A stretch of 64,000 bases of DNA from an uncultured Clostridia bacterium (GTDB lineage Bacteria > Bacillota > Clostridia > Peptostreptococcales > Anaerovoracaceae): positions 237,171 to 301,170 of the forward strand of contig CAKQXD010000002.1 of NCBI GenBank assembly GCA_934281605.1, read 5' to 3'. This document shows, one piece after another, positions 51,713 through 59,279 of this stretch. Each line of letters opens with the position of its first letter. Within the stretch, counting starts at the first letter, position 1. The position numbers and the translations under genes are program-made. The notes below the pieces were generated by a model. It made no database searches. It worked only from the letters and a program-made list of their open reading frames with translations, and was not told the origin of the DNA.

Positions 51713-52453
51713 ATGCAGGACTACTTATACGACGGAACCTTCGAAGGCTTCCTCACATGCGTATACCATCATTACTATACGGAACCGGCTTCTGAGATCT
51801 GTTTAAAAGAAGAATATCAGTCCTCTCTGCTGGGCGGATTTCAGGAAGTTCATACGGATCTCGAGAAAGCCGACAGGGTTTACCAGGCGATCCAGCGCAA
51901 GATTTCCTATATGGATCTGCGGAGGATCTATAAATGCTTTCTTTCCACCGTACCTGACAAGGAAATGATCCTGCTGCGCTATATTGTTCTGGGATTTCGC
52001 ACCGGACCAGGCGTATCAAAGCTCCATGGCAATCCGGATGTGTTTGCAGCACAGACAATCGAAAAAAAGATCAATGTGGAGACGGAGCGAATGCTCCAAT
52101 TCGTTCGTTTCTCCGTCATGCAGGGCAACATCCTCTATGCGCAGATCGAGCCGGATCACGATGTGCTGGAACTGATCGGCGATCATTTCAGCGACCGGTT
52201 TCGCAACGATCCCTTCCTCATCCACGACGTACGCCGCGGCAAAGCCATGGCCGGCTATCAAGGCAAGTGGTACATCACCGCTTTTTCAGAAGAAGACGTC
52301 CCTGAAGAATCCGAAGAAGAAAAAGAATACCAGGCCCTTTGGCAGAAATACTTCGACCACATCGCCATCAAAGAACGAAAAAATTCCACCTGCCAGCGCA
52401 ACTTCATGCCGCTGCGCTACCGCAAACACCTGACCGAATGCCAGATGAGGTGA
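51713..52453 (+). CDS. DUF4130-type DNA metabolism protein, partner of the radical SAM gene
   Basis: A 246-aa protein of the family that accompanies the preceding radical SAM protein in many bacteria (probable DNA metabolism protein; in some species fused to a uracil-DNA glycosylase domain). Recognised by YLYDGTFEGFLTCVYHHYY at the N-terminus and, in the second half, FVRFSVMQGNILYAQIEPDHDVLELIGDHFSDRF and PFLIHDVRRGKAMAGYQGKWYI. No glycosylase domain is present here. GGGGGCGAG precedes the start, 14 bp behind the radical SAM stop. It shares the LexA-controlled promoter. Confidence 0.88.
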   Translation: MQDYLYDGTFEGFLTCVYHHYYTEPASEICLKEEYQSSLLGGFQEVHTDLEKADRVYQAIQRKISYMDLRRIYKCFLSTVPDKEMILLRYIVLGFRTGPGVSKLHGNPDVFAAQTIEKKINVETERMLQFVRFSVMQGNILYAQIEPDHDVLELIGDHFSDRFRNDPFLIHDVRRGKAMAGYQGKWYITAFSEEDVPEESEEEKEYQALWQKYFDHIAIKERKNSTCQRNFMPLRYRKHLTECQMR

Positions 52454-52497
52454 GGGGGTATAATTCTTAAATTTTCTGTAAGATAAGCCGGCGTATA

Positions 52498-52526
52498 TTG
52501 AATTTCACCCCACTGGGATATATACT
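52498..52526 (+). promoter_or_regulatory. Sigma-A promoter of the AIM24-like gene
   Basis: TTGAAT (52498-52503), 17-bp spacer, TATACT (52521-52526), leader of about 60 nt. Confidence 0.72.
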
Positions 52527-52592
52527 TAAAACATAAGAAATACCAAAATTTATATTTGATGTGTGATACGATCATCAGTCAGGAGGTATGAA

Positions 52593-53273
52593 ATGAAGTA
52601 CGAAATCAAGGGCGATTCTCTGCCAGTCGTGATCTGTCAGCTGGAAGCAGGCGAGCAGATGATCACCGAAGGCGGCGGTATGTCGTGGATGTCTCCCAAT
52701 ATGCAGATGGAGACCACTAGCAACGGTGGCGTTGGTAAAGCGCTGGGACGGATGTTTGCCGGAGAGAAATTATTCCAGAATATCTATACTGCACAGGGAG
52801 GACCGGGCATGATTGCCTTTGCATCCAGTTTCCCTGGATCCATTAAGGCGTTCCAGATCACACCGGGTAACGATATGATCTGTCAGAAAAGCGCGTTCCT
52901 GGCAGGCGAGATGGGAGTACAGCTCTCCGTCGCAGTGAACAAGAAAATTGGATCCGGTTTCTTTGGCGGTGAAGGCTTTATCATGCAGAGACTCAGCGGA
53001 CAGGGCATCGTCTTTGCAGAGTTTGACGGACACGTCATCGAATACGAGTTGAAGCCGGGACAGCAGCTGGTAGTGGATACCGGTCACCTGGCAGCCATGA
53101 CGGCAAGCTGCAGAATGGAGATCCAGACCGTTCCGGGAATGAAGAACAAGTTCCTGGGAGGCGAAGGCTTCTTTAATACCGTTATTACAGGACCGGGACA
53201 CGTATGGCTCCAGACCATGCCGCTTTCCAACGTAGCAGGTGCACTGAGACCGTACTTCCCGTCATCTAACTAA
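52593..53273 (+). CDS. AIM24/TIGR00266-family protein
   Basis: A 226-aa protein of the AIM24 (TIGR00266) family, double-stranded beta-helix proteins related to the TRAP-like fold. Patterns: MKYEIKGDSLPVVICQLEAGEQMITEGGGMSWMSPNM at the start, then FFGGEGFIMQRLSGQGIVF and the C-terminal GGEGFFNTVITGPGHVWLQTMPLSN. The family is widespread but of unclear role in bacteria. AGGAGG precedes the start. It is followed 43 bp later by the sirtuin gene and may share its transcript. Confidence 0.9.
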   Translation: MKYEIKGDSLPVVICQLEAGEQMITEGGGMSWMSPNMQMETTSNGGVGKALGRMFAGEKLFQNIYTAQGGPGMIAFASSFPGSIKAFQITPGNDMICQKSAFLAGEMGVQLSVAVNKKIGSGFFGGEGFIMQRLSGQGIVFAEFDGHVIEYELKPGQQLVVDTGHLAAMTASCRMEIQTVPGMKNKFLGGEGFFNTVITGPGHVWLQTMPLSNVAGALRPYFPSSN

Positions 53274-53316
53274 TTTACGAATTGCATAGTCCCAGGCCAG
53301 AGAGAGGAGGCGCAGG

Positions 53317-54042
53317 ATGGACAGCAGAGTAAGAGAAATTGTCGATAAGAGTCAGAAAATCGTATTCTTTGGAGGTGCAGGTGTTTCCACGGAAAGCAAT
53401 ATCCCGGACTTTCGTTCCGAGGCGGGACTGTACAATGCCATGAACGATTATGGATATCCGCCGGAGATCATGCTTTCACGTCCGTTCTTTATGAAGCATA
53501 CGGAAACTTTTTATGATTATTACAAGAAGAACTTGATCTATCCGGACGCAAAGCCAAATAAGGCGCATATCGCTTTGGCAAAGCTGGAGGAAGAGGGCAA
53601 GCTCCTGGGTATCGTAACCCAGAACATCGACGGCCTGCATCAGATGGCAGGCAGCAAAAACGTCTGCGAGCTCCATGGATCGGTACTGAGAAACCGCTGC
53701 ATGGAATGCGGACAGCGCTATGATGTTGACTATATCATGGATGAAGCAAACTGTGTCAATGGCGTACCGATGTGTCAGCACTGCCATAAGACTGTCAAGC
53801 CGGATGTCGTCCTTTACGAAGAATCCCTGGAACAGCACGTGCTGAAACAGGCAGTAGACTGGATCAGCGAAGCCGACTGCCTCATCGTAGGCGGCACATC
53901 CCTGGTAGTATATCCGGCGGCAGGACTGATCGACTATTTCCACGGTCATGATCTCATCCTCATCAACAAATCCGAAACCAGCTACGACGATCGGGCGACC
54001 CTGGTCATCAACGACTCCATCGGCAAGGTGCTGGGAGACTAA
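53317..54042 (+). CDS. cobB: NAD-dependent protein deacylase (sirtuin)
   Basis: A 241-aa class U/III sirtuin. Signatures: FFGGAGVSTESNIPDFRSEAGLY for NAD binding, TQNIDGLHQMAGSKNVCELHGS with the catalytic His, the zinc site in CMECGQRY and CQHCHK, and GGTSLVVYPAAGLIDYFHG plus LINKSE in the C-terminal NAD pocket. It removes acetyl or other acyl groups from lysines, for example of acyl-CoA synthetases. GAGAGGAGG precedes the start. Confidence 0.95.
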   Translation: MDSRVREIVDKSQKIVFFGGAGVSTESNIPDFRSEAGLYNAMNDYGYPPEIMLSRPFFMKHTETFYDYYKKNLIYPDAKPNKAHIALAKLEEEGKLLGIVTQNIDGLHQMAGSKNVCELHGSVLRNRCMECGQRYDVDYIMDEANCVNGVPMCQHCHKTVKPDVVLYEESLEQHVLKQAVDWISEADCLIVGGTSLVVYPAAGLIDYFHGHDLILINKSETSYDDRATLVINDSIGKVLGD

Positions 54043-54116
54043 CACCTGAAACCGAGATCCTCGGATTTGAAAGCTAAAATTTCAGAAACTATAGCAATAC
54101 AAATAGAAGAATAGCA

Positions 54117-54163
54117 GAGCAGCTGCACGAACAGAATATCCCGTTCGTGCAGCTGCTCTTTTT
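54117..54163 (+). terminator. Intrinsic terminator after the sirtuin gene
   Basis: GAGCAGCTGCACGAAC, loop, GTTCGTGCAGCTGCTC followed by TTTTT: a perfect 16-bp stem, about 50 bp before hairpin array C. Confidence 0.95.
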
Positions 54164-54214
54164 CTGCTTAAAATTTTCCGGCTGACAACCGCTCACTATC
54201 CCCCTCGAAGAGCC

Positions 54215-54452
54215 ATTTCAGTCACTTTGCCACCCCATATCGTTTCAGACTGACTGAAAACCATTCTCTAAGGATACCCGTAACGCTTGATGTCTTGATT
54301 CTCGTTACTCTTTTCAGTCAGTCCAACACCCTTAAAGCCGCAGAAATGACTGAAACTGGTAGCAGGGACTCCGAGCAATACCTGCCGCTCCTATCCAGCC
54401 AGTAACATTTCCGTCAGTTTAGCCTCATTCAAACGGCAAAACTGACGGAAAT
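54215..54452 (+). repeat. Array of three 46-bp inverted-repeat units (array C)
   Basis: Units at 54215-54260, 54311-54356 and 54407-54452, each 46 bp, start-to-start exactly 96 and 96 bp. Unit 3 reads ATTTCCGTCAGTTTT and AAAACTGACGGAAAT: the A-to-C change in the left arm is matched by T-to-G in the right arm, keeping the pairing. Spacers are 50 bp and dissimilar. The array lies between the sirtuin terminator and a convergent small gene. Confidence 0.95.
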
Positions 54453-54487
54453 TGATATTCGCAAACTTTGGGTAAGCTGCATAGATC

Positions 54488-54739
54488 CTAGTTCTTTGTA
54501 TCAGAGTCCCTTTCTTGCTGTGATTCTTGTATTGTCAGTTTTTTTAATAAATGTTGGAGTCCTTTGTATTGTCGAAATGCAATCAGAGCAATACTGAATG
54601 ATATCACAAGATAGGAACTAGGGTAAAACTGCCTTTTCAGAATATAATAACTGAATAAAAATAGTAAGAAAAAAGCAGCAGGGGCTTCAATCCCAAACAT
54701 AATATAGAATTTTTTGATTTCTTTTTTTAATTCATTCAT
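54488..54739 (-). CDS. Small membrane protein of unknown function
   Basis: An 83-aa protein with two hydrophobic segments (MFGIEAPAAFFLLFLFSYYIL and SSYLVISFSIALIAFRQY) and a polar tail (TIQESQQERDSDTKN). The start at 54739 has GAGAGGA upstream; the frame extends 11 codons further without a ribosome site. AT-rich like the following sigma-fragment region. No family recognised. Confidence 0.5.
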   Translation of the reverse strand: MNELKKEIKKFYIMFGIEAPAAFFLLFLFSYYILKRQFYPSSYLVISFSIALIAFRQYKGLQHLLKKLTIQESQQERDSDTKN

Positions 54740-54761
54740 TATGATTCCTCTCAAATACTCG

Positions 54762-55220
54762 CTACGCACCATTCACATGATTATATAACCATAGAGTTTT
54801 TTTCGCAAGTATATGGTTTGCATTGGATCCATAGAATGAGGTTGTCTCTTTTTGACATCCTATAGAACTGGTAACCATAAATTTCTTTTTTGATTTATGA
54901 TAGTATACTTTTGCTTTGGATTTTAAAATATTGCCATCAGATGCGACAGCATCTTTAAGAATGTCACCGGCAATACCTCCTGCAATTACACCTCCGATCC
55001 CCAATGCATAACCAAGTACTCCTCCGAGTGTAGTAGCCGTGAGAGAGGCGATTTTGTTTGCGAGCTTTATATTTTTAGTTGTGGTTTTTGCGTAATAAGT
55101 ATAGTCAGCAGCTTTTCCATATGGACAAGAGCCATATCGTGCTTGTGCATTTGCGCTTATTTCATCAATATCAACAATTTCCTCTTCAGTTACTTCGATT
55201 TTTTCACCAGCTTCTTTTTG
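54762..55220 (-). pseudogene. Glycine-zipper protein frame, entered by frame change from the sigma fragment
   Basis: About 152 codons without a start or ribosome site of their own. The sequence begins QKEAGEKIEVTEEEIVDIDE, then a Tyr/Lys-rich part (ARYGSCPYGKAADYTYYAK), a Gly-rich hydrophobic zipper (TTLGGVLGYALGIGGVIAGGIAGDIL) and a basic C-terminus. It is read in the -1 frame relative to the sigma-factor fragment upstream, joined at AAAAAAC (55226-55220). The acidic first part would continue a sigma-factor linker naturally. It is either the C-terminal part of one broken gene or a product of ribosomal slippage. Confidence 0.5.
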
Positions 55221-55468
55221 TTTTTTCGATAGAGATCTAAAGCGGCATTTTTGGTAATGGTATATACAAAGTTGGCGCACTTCTTAGATTCGATATCATC
55301 AATGATGTCGACATTTTTTATAATTTTTATCATAGCTTCAGAAACGGTGTCTTCGGCGGACTGTGGATCTTTTAATATGCGGCTGGCGACTCGTTGCATA
55401 CTATGTCGGTATTTGTTAAAAATCGCCGTAATAAAATCTGATTTTGAATTATGATTTAGCGATGACAT
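55190..55468 (-). CDS. Sigma-70 region 2 fragment (ECF-like), truncated
   Basis: A 92-aa frame that matches region 2 of ECF-type sigma factors (FITAIFNKYRHSMQRVASRIL, DPQSAEDTVSEAMIKIIKN, ESKKCANFVYTITKNAALDLYRK), which contacts core polymerase and the -10 element. Region 4, needed for -35 recognition, is absent; the frame stops after KKLVKKSK. Start at MSSLNHN is chosen because GGAGGAG lies upstream. A perfect A-AAA-AAC heptamer sits in frame at 55226-55220, after which the -1 frame stays open for about 150 codons. Probably a damaged gene; slippage remains possible. Confidence 0.6.
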   Translation of the reverse strand: MSSLNHNSKSDFITAIFNKYRHSMQRVASRILKDPQSAEDTVSEAMIKIIKNVDIIDDIESKKCANFVYTITKNAALDLYRKNKKKLVKKSK

Positions 55469-55567
55469 AAGCTCCTCCATAAAAAGCTACTTTTTGTAAT
55501 CATAATCAAATCCAAGAGGAATTTCAATACAAAATCCCTCCATCCCCCGGTTTCACTGCATTTTTAT

Positions 55568-55596
55568 TTGCTCCACTGCTCCCCGTGTGCTATACT
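55568..55596 (+). promoter_or_regulatory. Sigma-A-like promoter of surE
   Basis: TTGCTC (55568-55573), 17-bp spacer, TATACT (55591-55596), with a leader of about 60 nt before the ATG at 55661. Confidence 0.7.
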
Positions 55597-55660
55597 CAAA
55601 CTGTGTGTAAATTTGTCAAAACAAACACGCAGCAAACAACACAACGAGGTGGATATAAAA

Positions 55661-56425
55661 ATGAATATATTATTAGCAAACGATGACGGCATCGATGCAA
55701 GAGGGATCCGCGAACTGGCGGACGCCTTAAAAGGCCTGGGCGATCTTTACATCAGCGCCCCGGACTCCCAGCGGAGCGCCAGCGGCCACGGGATCACCGT
55801 ATCGCAGCCCATCACAGTAACGGAAACGACCTTTCCGGGAGCTGTCCGCGCCTTTCGCATGTCGGGGACCCCGGCAGACTGCGTCAAGCTGGGCGTGAAG
55901 CTTTTGCAGAAAGAAGGAATCAAGATCGATATGGTGTTTTCCGGCATCAACCACGGCGGAAACCTGGGAACCGACACCCTGTATTCCGGGACGGTTTCCG
56001 CAGCACTGGAAGGAACTATATGCGGCATCCCGTCTGTAGCAGTTTCGGTCTGCAGCCACGAAGTGAAAACCTTTGAATACGCCAGGGAGCTGGCGCGCAA
56101 AACCTGTGAAAAAGTAGCGGGCAAGCTGTCGCCGGACACGGTGCTCAACATCAACGTCCCGAACCTTCCGCCGGAGGAAGTCAAAGGCGTGAAATACACC
56201 AGACTGGGTAACAGAGAGTACAAAGAATTCTTTGCACCCATCGAAGAGGGCGAAAGCTACGCGAAATACCGCTATACCGGAGACCCTGTCATCTACGAAG
56301 GTCTGCCCGACACCATCGACGTGATCGCCATGCAGGACGGCTACGCGACCATCACGCCGCTGCACCGGGATCTGACCGACTACGAATTATTAAAAGAAAT
56401 AGAAAACTGGAGGATAGAGAAATGA
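55661..56425 (+). CDS. surE: 5'/3'-nucleotidase SurE
   Basis: SurE (254 aa), a metal-dependent survival-protein nucleotidase that dephosphorylates nucleoside monophosphates. Signatures: MNILLANDDGIDARGI with the metal Asp pair, APDSQRSASGHGITV, SGTPADCVKLG and SGINHGGNLGTDTLYSGTVSAALEG. Start 55661 has GAGGTGG upstream; the frame continues 31 codons upstream through the promoter. Its stop overlaps the next ATG (ATGA), so translation is coupled to the isochorismatase-like gene, perhaps a nucleotide/NAD salvage pair. Confidence 0.95.
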   Translation: MNILLANDDGIDARGIRELADALKGLGDLYISAPDSQRSASGHGITVSQPITVTETTFPGAVRAFRMSGTPADCVKLGVKLLQKEGIKIDMVFSGINHGGNLGTDTLYSGTVSAALEGTICGIPSVAVSVCSHEVKTFEYARELARKTCEKVAGKLSPDTVLNINVPNLPPEEVKGVKYTRLGNREYKEFFAPIEEGESYAKYRYTGDPVIYEGLPDTIDVIAMQDGYATITPLHRDLTDYELLKEIENWRIEK

Positions 56426-56967
56426 GTTTTATCACAAAGGAAGATACCGTACTGGTAGCCATCGACTTTCAGGAAAAGCTGATGCCGGCCATGAGTAACG
56501 GTCAGGAAACCGAAGAGAGAGCAGCCAAGCTGATCAGCGGCATGAAGGTGTTCGGCGTCCCGGCCATCGTGACACAGCAGTATACGAAGGGCATCGGTCC
56601 AACGACCGCTAAGATCGCAGAAGTGCTAGGGGACTTCGAGCATGTAGAAAAGACTTCTTTCAGCGCCATGCGCACCCAGGAATTCAGAGACCGTCTGGCG
56701 GCAACTGGCAGAAAGAACGTCGTGATCTGCGGCGTGGAAGCGCATATCTGTGTACTGCAGACTGCTTTGCAGCTGATGGACGAAGGCTACAACGTATATC
56801 TGGTCGTAGACTGCATCGATTCCCGGAATGAAAACGATAAAATGTGGGGAATCTCAAGAATGGGAGACGCCGGTGCGGTCATCACCACTTATGAATCCGT
56901 GCTGTACGAAATTCTGCAGGATTCCAGGGCAGAAGGCTTCAAGGCCATCTCTGCCATCGTAAAATAG
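56422..56967 (+). CDS. Isochorismatase-family cysteine hydrolase
   Basis: A 181-aa hydrolase of the isochorismatase/nicotinamidase superfamily. The catalytic triad is visible: Asp in VAIDFQEKLMPAM, Lys in HVEKTSFSAM, and Cys in VICGVEAHICVLQTALQLMDEG, with the preceding cis-peptide. It resembles YcaC-like hydrolases; substrate could be nicotinamide or another amide, which is not decidable. It overlaps surE by 4 bases. Confidence 0.9.
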   Translation: MSFITKEDTVLVAIDFQEKLMPAMSNGQETEERAAKLISGMKVFGVPAIVTQQYTKGIGPTTAKIAEVLGDFEHVEKTSFSAMRTQEFRDRLAATGRKNVVICGVEAHICVLQTALQLMDEGYNVYLVVDCIDSRNENDKMWGISRMGDAGAVITTYESVLYEILQDSRAEGFKAISAIVK

Positions 56968-56991
56968 ACCATAATAGGACAGGCGAAAAAT

Positions 56992-57924
56992 ATGCATATA
57001 TTTGAAAACGAAATCACACTGGGAAACAGGCCGATCCTGGACGAATACATGAACTCCTACGAGTACAAGACGTCCGGGCTGTCCTTTTCCTCCATGTACA
57101 TGTGGCGCAACATCAATCTGTTCCAGTGGGACATCGTCGGCGACTACATGTGTGTAACAGGGCTGAGTCATCTGGAGCTGGAAGACGGGATTTCTCTTCC
57201 GTTTCTGTTCCCGCCTCTGACACGGACAGGCGCCTATGAGAAAGAATCTTTGCGGGAGACCATTTATCGCTGCAAAGAGATCTTCGAGAAGAAGGGCTAT
57301 CCGTTCAGCATGCGTCTGGTACCCATCCATATGCTGGATATCATCAAAGAGGCGTGCCCGGAAATGGAGTTTGAGGACGACCGGCCAAACTATGACTATA
57401 TCTATCTGACCGAGGACTTGAAAAATCTCAAGGGCAGAGCATATCACGGCAAGAAAAATCACTTGAATTATTTCAAGAAAAACTTTGAGTATGAATACGT
57501 TCCCATGACTTCTGACATGGCGGACGACGCCATGAAGTTCATCGCGGAATTCAACGCGCGAAAGGAGATCCCAGCCCACGAAATGGAGCTGCTCAAAATG
57601 GAGGAGCGGGCCATGGACGATGTGTTCCGCAACCTGGAAACGGCGGGATACCGGGCGGGAGCCATCCTGATCGACGGGAAGATCGAAGCCCTTGCCGTAG
57701 GGGGAAAACTGGGAAAAGAGACCATTACCGAACACGTGGAAAAAGCCAATATCAACTACCGGGGACTGTACCCGGCCATCAACAATGAATTCTGCCTCCA
57801 CATCGCATCCGAGGCCAGGTACCTCAACCGCGAGGAGGATATGGGGATCGAGAACCTGCGGAAGGCTAAGCTTTCCTACAAGCCGGTCCAGATCCTGGAG
57901 AAATATATCGGCACATTCAAGTAA
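56992..57924 (+). CDS. DUF2156 (GNAT-like) protein
   Basis: A 310-aa protein of the DUF2156 family, related to the GNAT-fold lysyl-/peptidyl-transferase domain of MprF-like enzymes. Patterns: TSGLSFSSMYMWRNINLF near residue 30, DYIYLTEDLKNLKGRAYHGKKNHLNYFKK, and the C-terminal RGLYPAINNEFC ... YLNREEDMGIENLRKAKLSYKP. No membrane part is present, so it is not a full MprF. Function is unknown; transfer of an amino-acyl or acyl group is plausible. It follows the hydrolase by 24 bp. Confidence 0.85.
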   Translation: MHIFENEITLGNRPILDEYMNSYEYKTSGLSFSSMYMWRNINLFQWDIVGDYMCVTGLSHLELEDGISLPFLFPPLTRTGAYEKESLRETIYRCKEIFEKKGYPFSMRLVPIHMLDIIKEACPEMEFEDDRPNYDYIYLTEDLKNLKGRAYHGKKNHLNYFKKNFEYEYVPMTSDMADDAMKFIAEFNARKEIPAHEMELLKMEERAMDDVFRNLETAGYRAGAILIDGKIEALAVGGKLGKETITEHVEKANINYRGLYPAINNEFCLHIASEARYLNREEDMGIENLRKAKLSYKPVQILEKYIGTFK

Positions 57925-57947
57925 GAAGTACCCTGAGCGAGCGAAGG

Positions 57948-58034
57948 GCACGTCAATGTCACCCGAGCGGGCGACAAAGTAAGGAGTCCCCCGGGGGACG
58001 TCAATGTCACCCTGGCGGGTGACAAAGTAAGGAG
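57948..58034 (+). repeat. Tandem 48-bp hairpin/RBS element before thiolase (site 4)
   Basis: Two copies (57948-57986 and 57996-58034) at the same 48-bp period as site 1, with GTCACCC loop GGG(C/T)GAC stems (loops GAGC and TGGC), each followed by AAAGTAAGGAG, and TCCCCCGGGGGA between them. The second AAGGAG is the ribosome site of the thiolase gene. Confidence 0.92.
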
Positions 58035-58044
58035 AGCACAAATA

Positions 58045-59223
58045 ATGAGAGAAGTAGTGATCGCAGCAGCAGCGAGAACCCCGATCGGATCCTTTGGAGG
58101 ATCCTTAAAAGACATCCCGGCGCGTCAGCTGGGTGCCATCTGCATCAAGGAAGCGCTGCAAAGAGCCGGAGTCGATCCGGCGACGGTAGACGAAGTCGTA
58201 ATGGGTAACGTCCTGCAGGCAGGTCTGGGCCAGAATGTGGCACGTCAGATGGCCATGGACGCCGGCGTACCGAAGGAAGTTCCGGCGTTTACGTTAAATA
58301 AAGTCTGCGGATCCGGTCTGAGAGCCGTATCCCTGGCAGCTCAAATGATCAAGGCGGGAGACGCTGATATCATCGTGGCTGGCGGTGCAGAAAGCATGTC
58401 TCAGGCAGGCTATGTAGTCCAGTCCGCAAGGTGGGGATCCCGTATGGGTGACGCTCACATGACAGATGTTATGCTGAAGGACGGTCTGACCGACGCATTC
58501 TACGACATTCACATGGGCATCACCGCAGAAAACATCTGCGAACAGTGGGGACTTACTAGAGAAGAGCTGGACGATTTTGCTGCAAAGTCCCAGCAGAAGG
58601 CTGTTGCCGCTGTTAAGTCCGGTCGCTTCAAAGACGAGATCGTGCCGGTGGAGATCCCGCAGAGAAAGGGAGATCCGATCATTTTCGATACAGATGAATA
58701 TCCGAAAGACGGCGTGACGACAGAAAGCATCAGCAAGCTGCGCCCGGCTTTTAAGAAAGAAGGAATCGTAACAGCCGCCAATGCATCTGGTCTCAATGAC
58801 TCCGGAGCGGCAGTTGTCGTTATGGCGAAGGAAAAAGCGGATGAACTGGGAATCAAACCGCTTTGCACCATCAAATCCTATGCATCGGCGGGCGTCGATC
58901 CGCGGATCATGGGCATCGGACCGGTTCCGTCCTCCACGAAGGCACTGGAAAAAGCCGGACTGAAGATGAAGGACATCGACCTGATCGAAGCCAACGAAGC
59001 CTTTGCAGCACAGTCTGTAGCAGTCGGCAAGGAAATGGGATTTGACGAAGATAAACTCAACGTCAACGGCGGAGCCATCGCACTGGGACACCCGATCGGC
59101 GCATCCGGATGCCGGATCCTGATCACCCTCATGTACGAGATGCAGAAGCGCGACGCCCACACCGGACTGGCAACACTTTGCATCGGCGGCGGACAGGGAA
59201 CCGCTATGATCGTAGAACGTTAA
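58045..59223 (+). CDS. Acetyl-CoA acetyltransferase (thiolase)
   Basis: A 392-aa biosynthetic-type thiolase that condenses two acetyl-CoA to acetoacetyl-CoA, first step towards butyrate. Catalytic residues: Cys88 in NKVCGSGLRAV, His near 349 in ALGHPIGASGCRI, and Cys near 379 in TLCIGGGQG. The start MREVVIAAAARTPIGSFGGSLKD is characteristic. No hbd, crt or bcd genes follow, so the rest of a butyrate pathway must lie elsewhere. Its ribosome site is supplied by the tandem hairpin/RBS repeat. Confidence 0.96.
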   Translation: MREVVIAAAARTPIGSFGGSLKDIPARQLGAICIKEALQRAGVDPATVDEVVMGNVLQAGLGQNVARQMAMDAGVPKEVPAFTLNKVCGSGLRAVSLAAQMIKAGDADIIVAGGAESMSQAGYVVQSARWGSRMGDAHMTDVMLKDGLTDAFYDIHMGITAENICEQWGLTREELDDFAAKSQQKAVAAVKSGRFKDEIVPVEIPQRKGDPIIFDTDEYPKDGVTTESISKLRPAFKKEGIVTAANASGLNDSGAAVVVMAKEKADELGIKPLCTIKSYASAGVDPRIMGIGPVPSSTKALEKAGLKMKDIDLIEANEAFAAQSVAVGKEMGFDEDKLNVNGGAIALGHPIGASGCRILITLMYEMQKRDAHTGLATLCIGGGQGTAMIVER

Positions 59224-59230
59224 CGCATGG

Positions 59231-59260
59231 GAAAGCCGCGGCGGGAAACCCGCCGCTTTG
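59231..59260 (+). other. Stem-loop between thiolase and glnS
   Basis: GCGGCGGG AAA CCCGCCGC, perfect 8-bp stem in the 56-bp gap, followed by TTTGCAT. It may be a weak terminator or processing site. Confidence 0.55.
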
Positions 59261-59279
59261 CATAAAAAGGAGAAGCATT

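Noticed and set aside
54215..54452. Integron attC cassette array or series of insertion-sequence ends
   Set aside because: No attC core motif (RYYYAAC/GTTRRRY), no cassette genes between units, no integrase or transposase frame nearby.
56854..58041. Minus-strand frame across the DUF2156 gene
   Set aside because: Its N-terminus (SPYFVTRQGDIDVPRG) is just translation of the hairpin/RBS repeat in reverse; no real gene.
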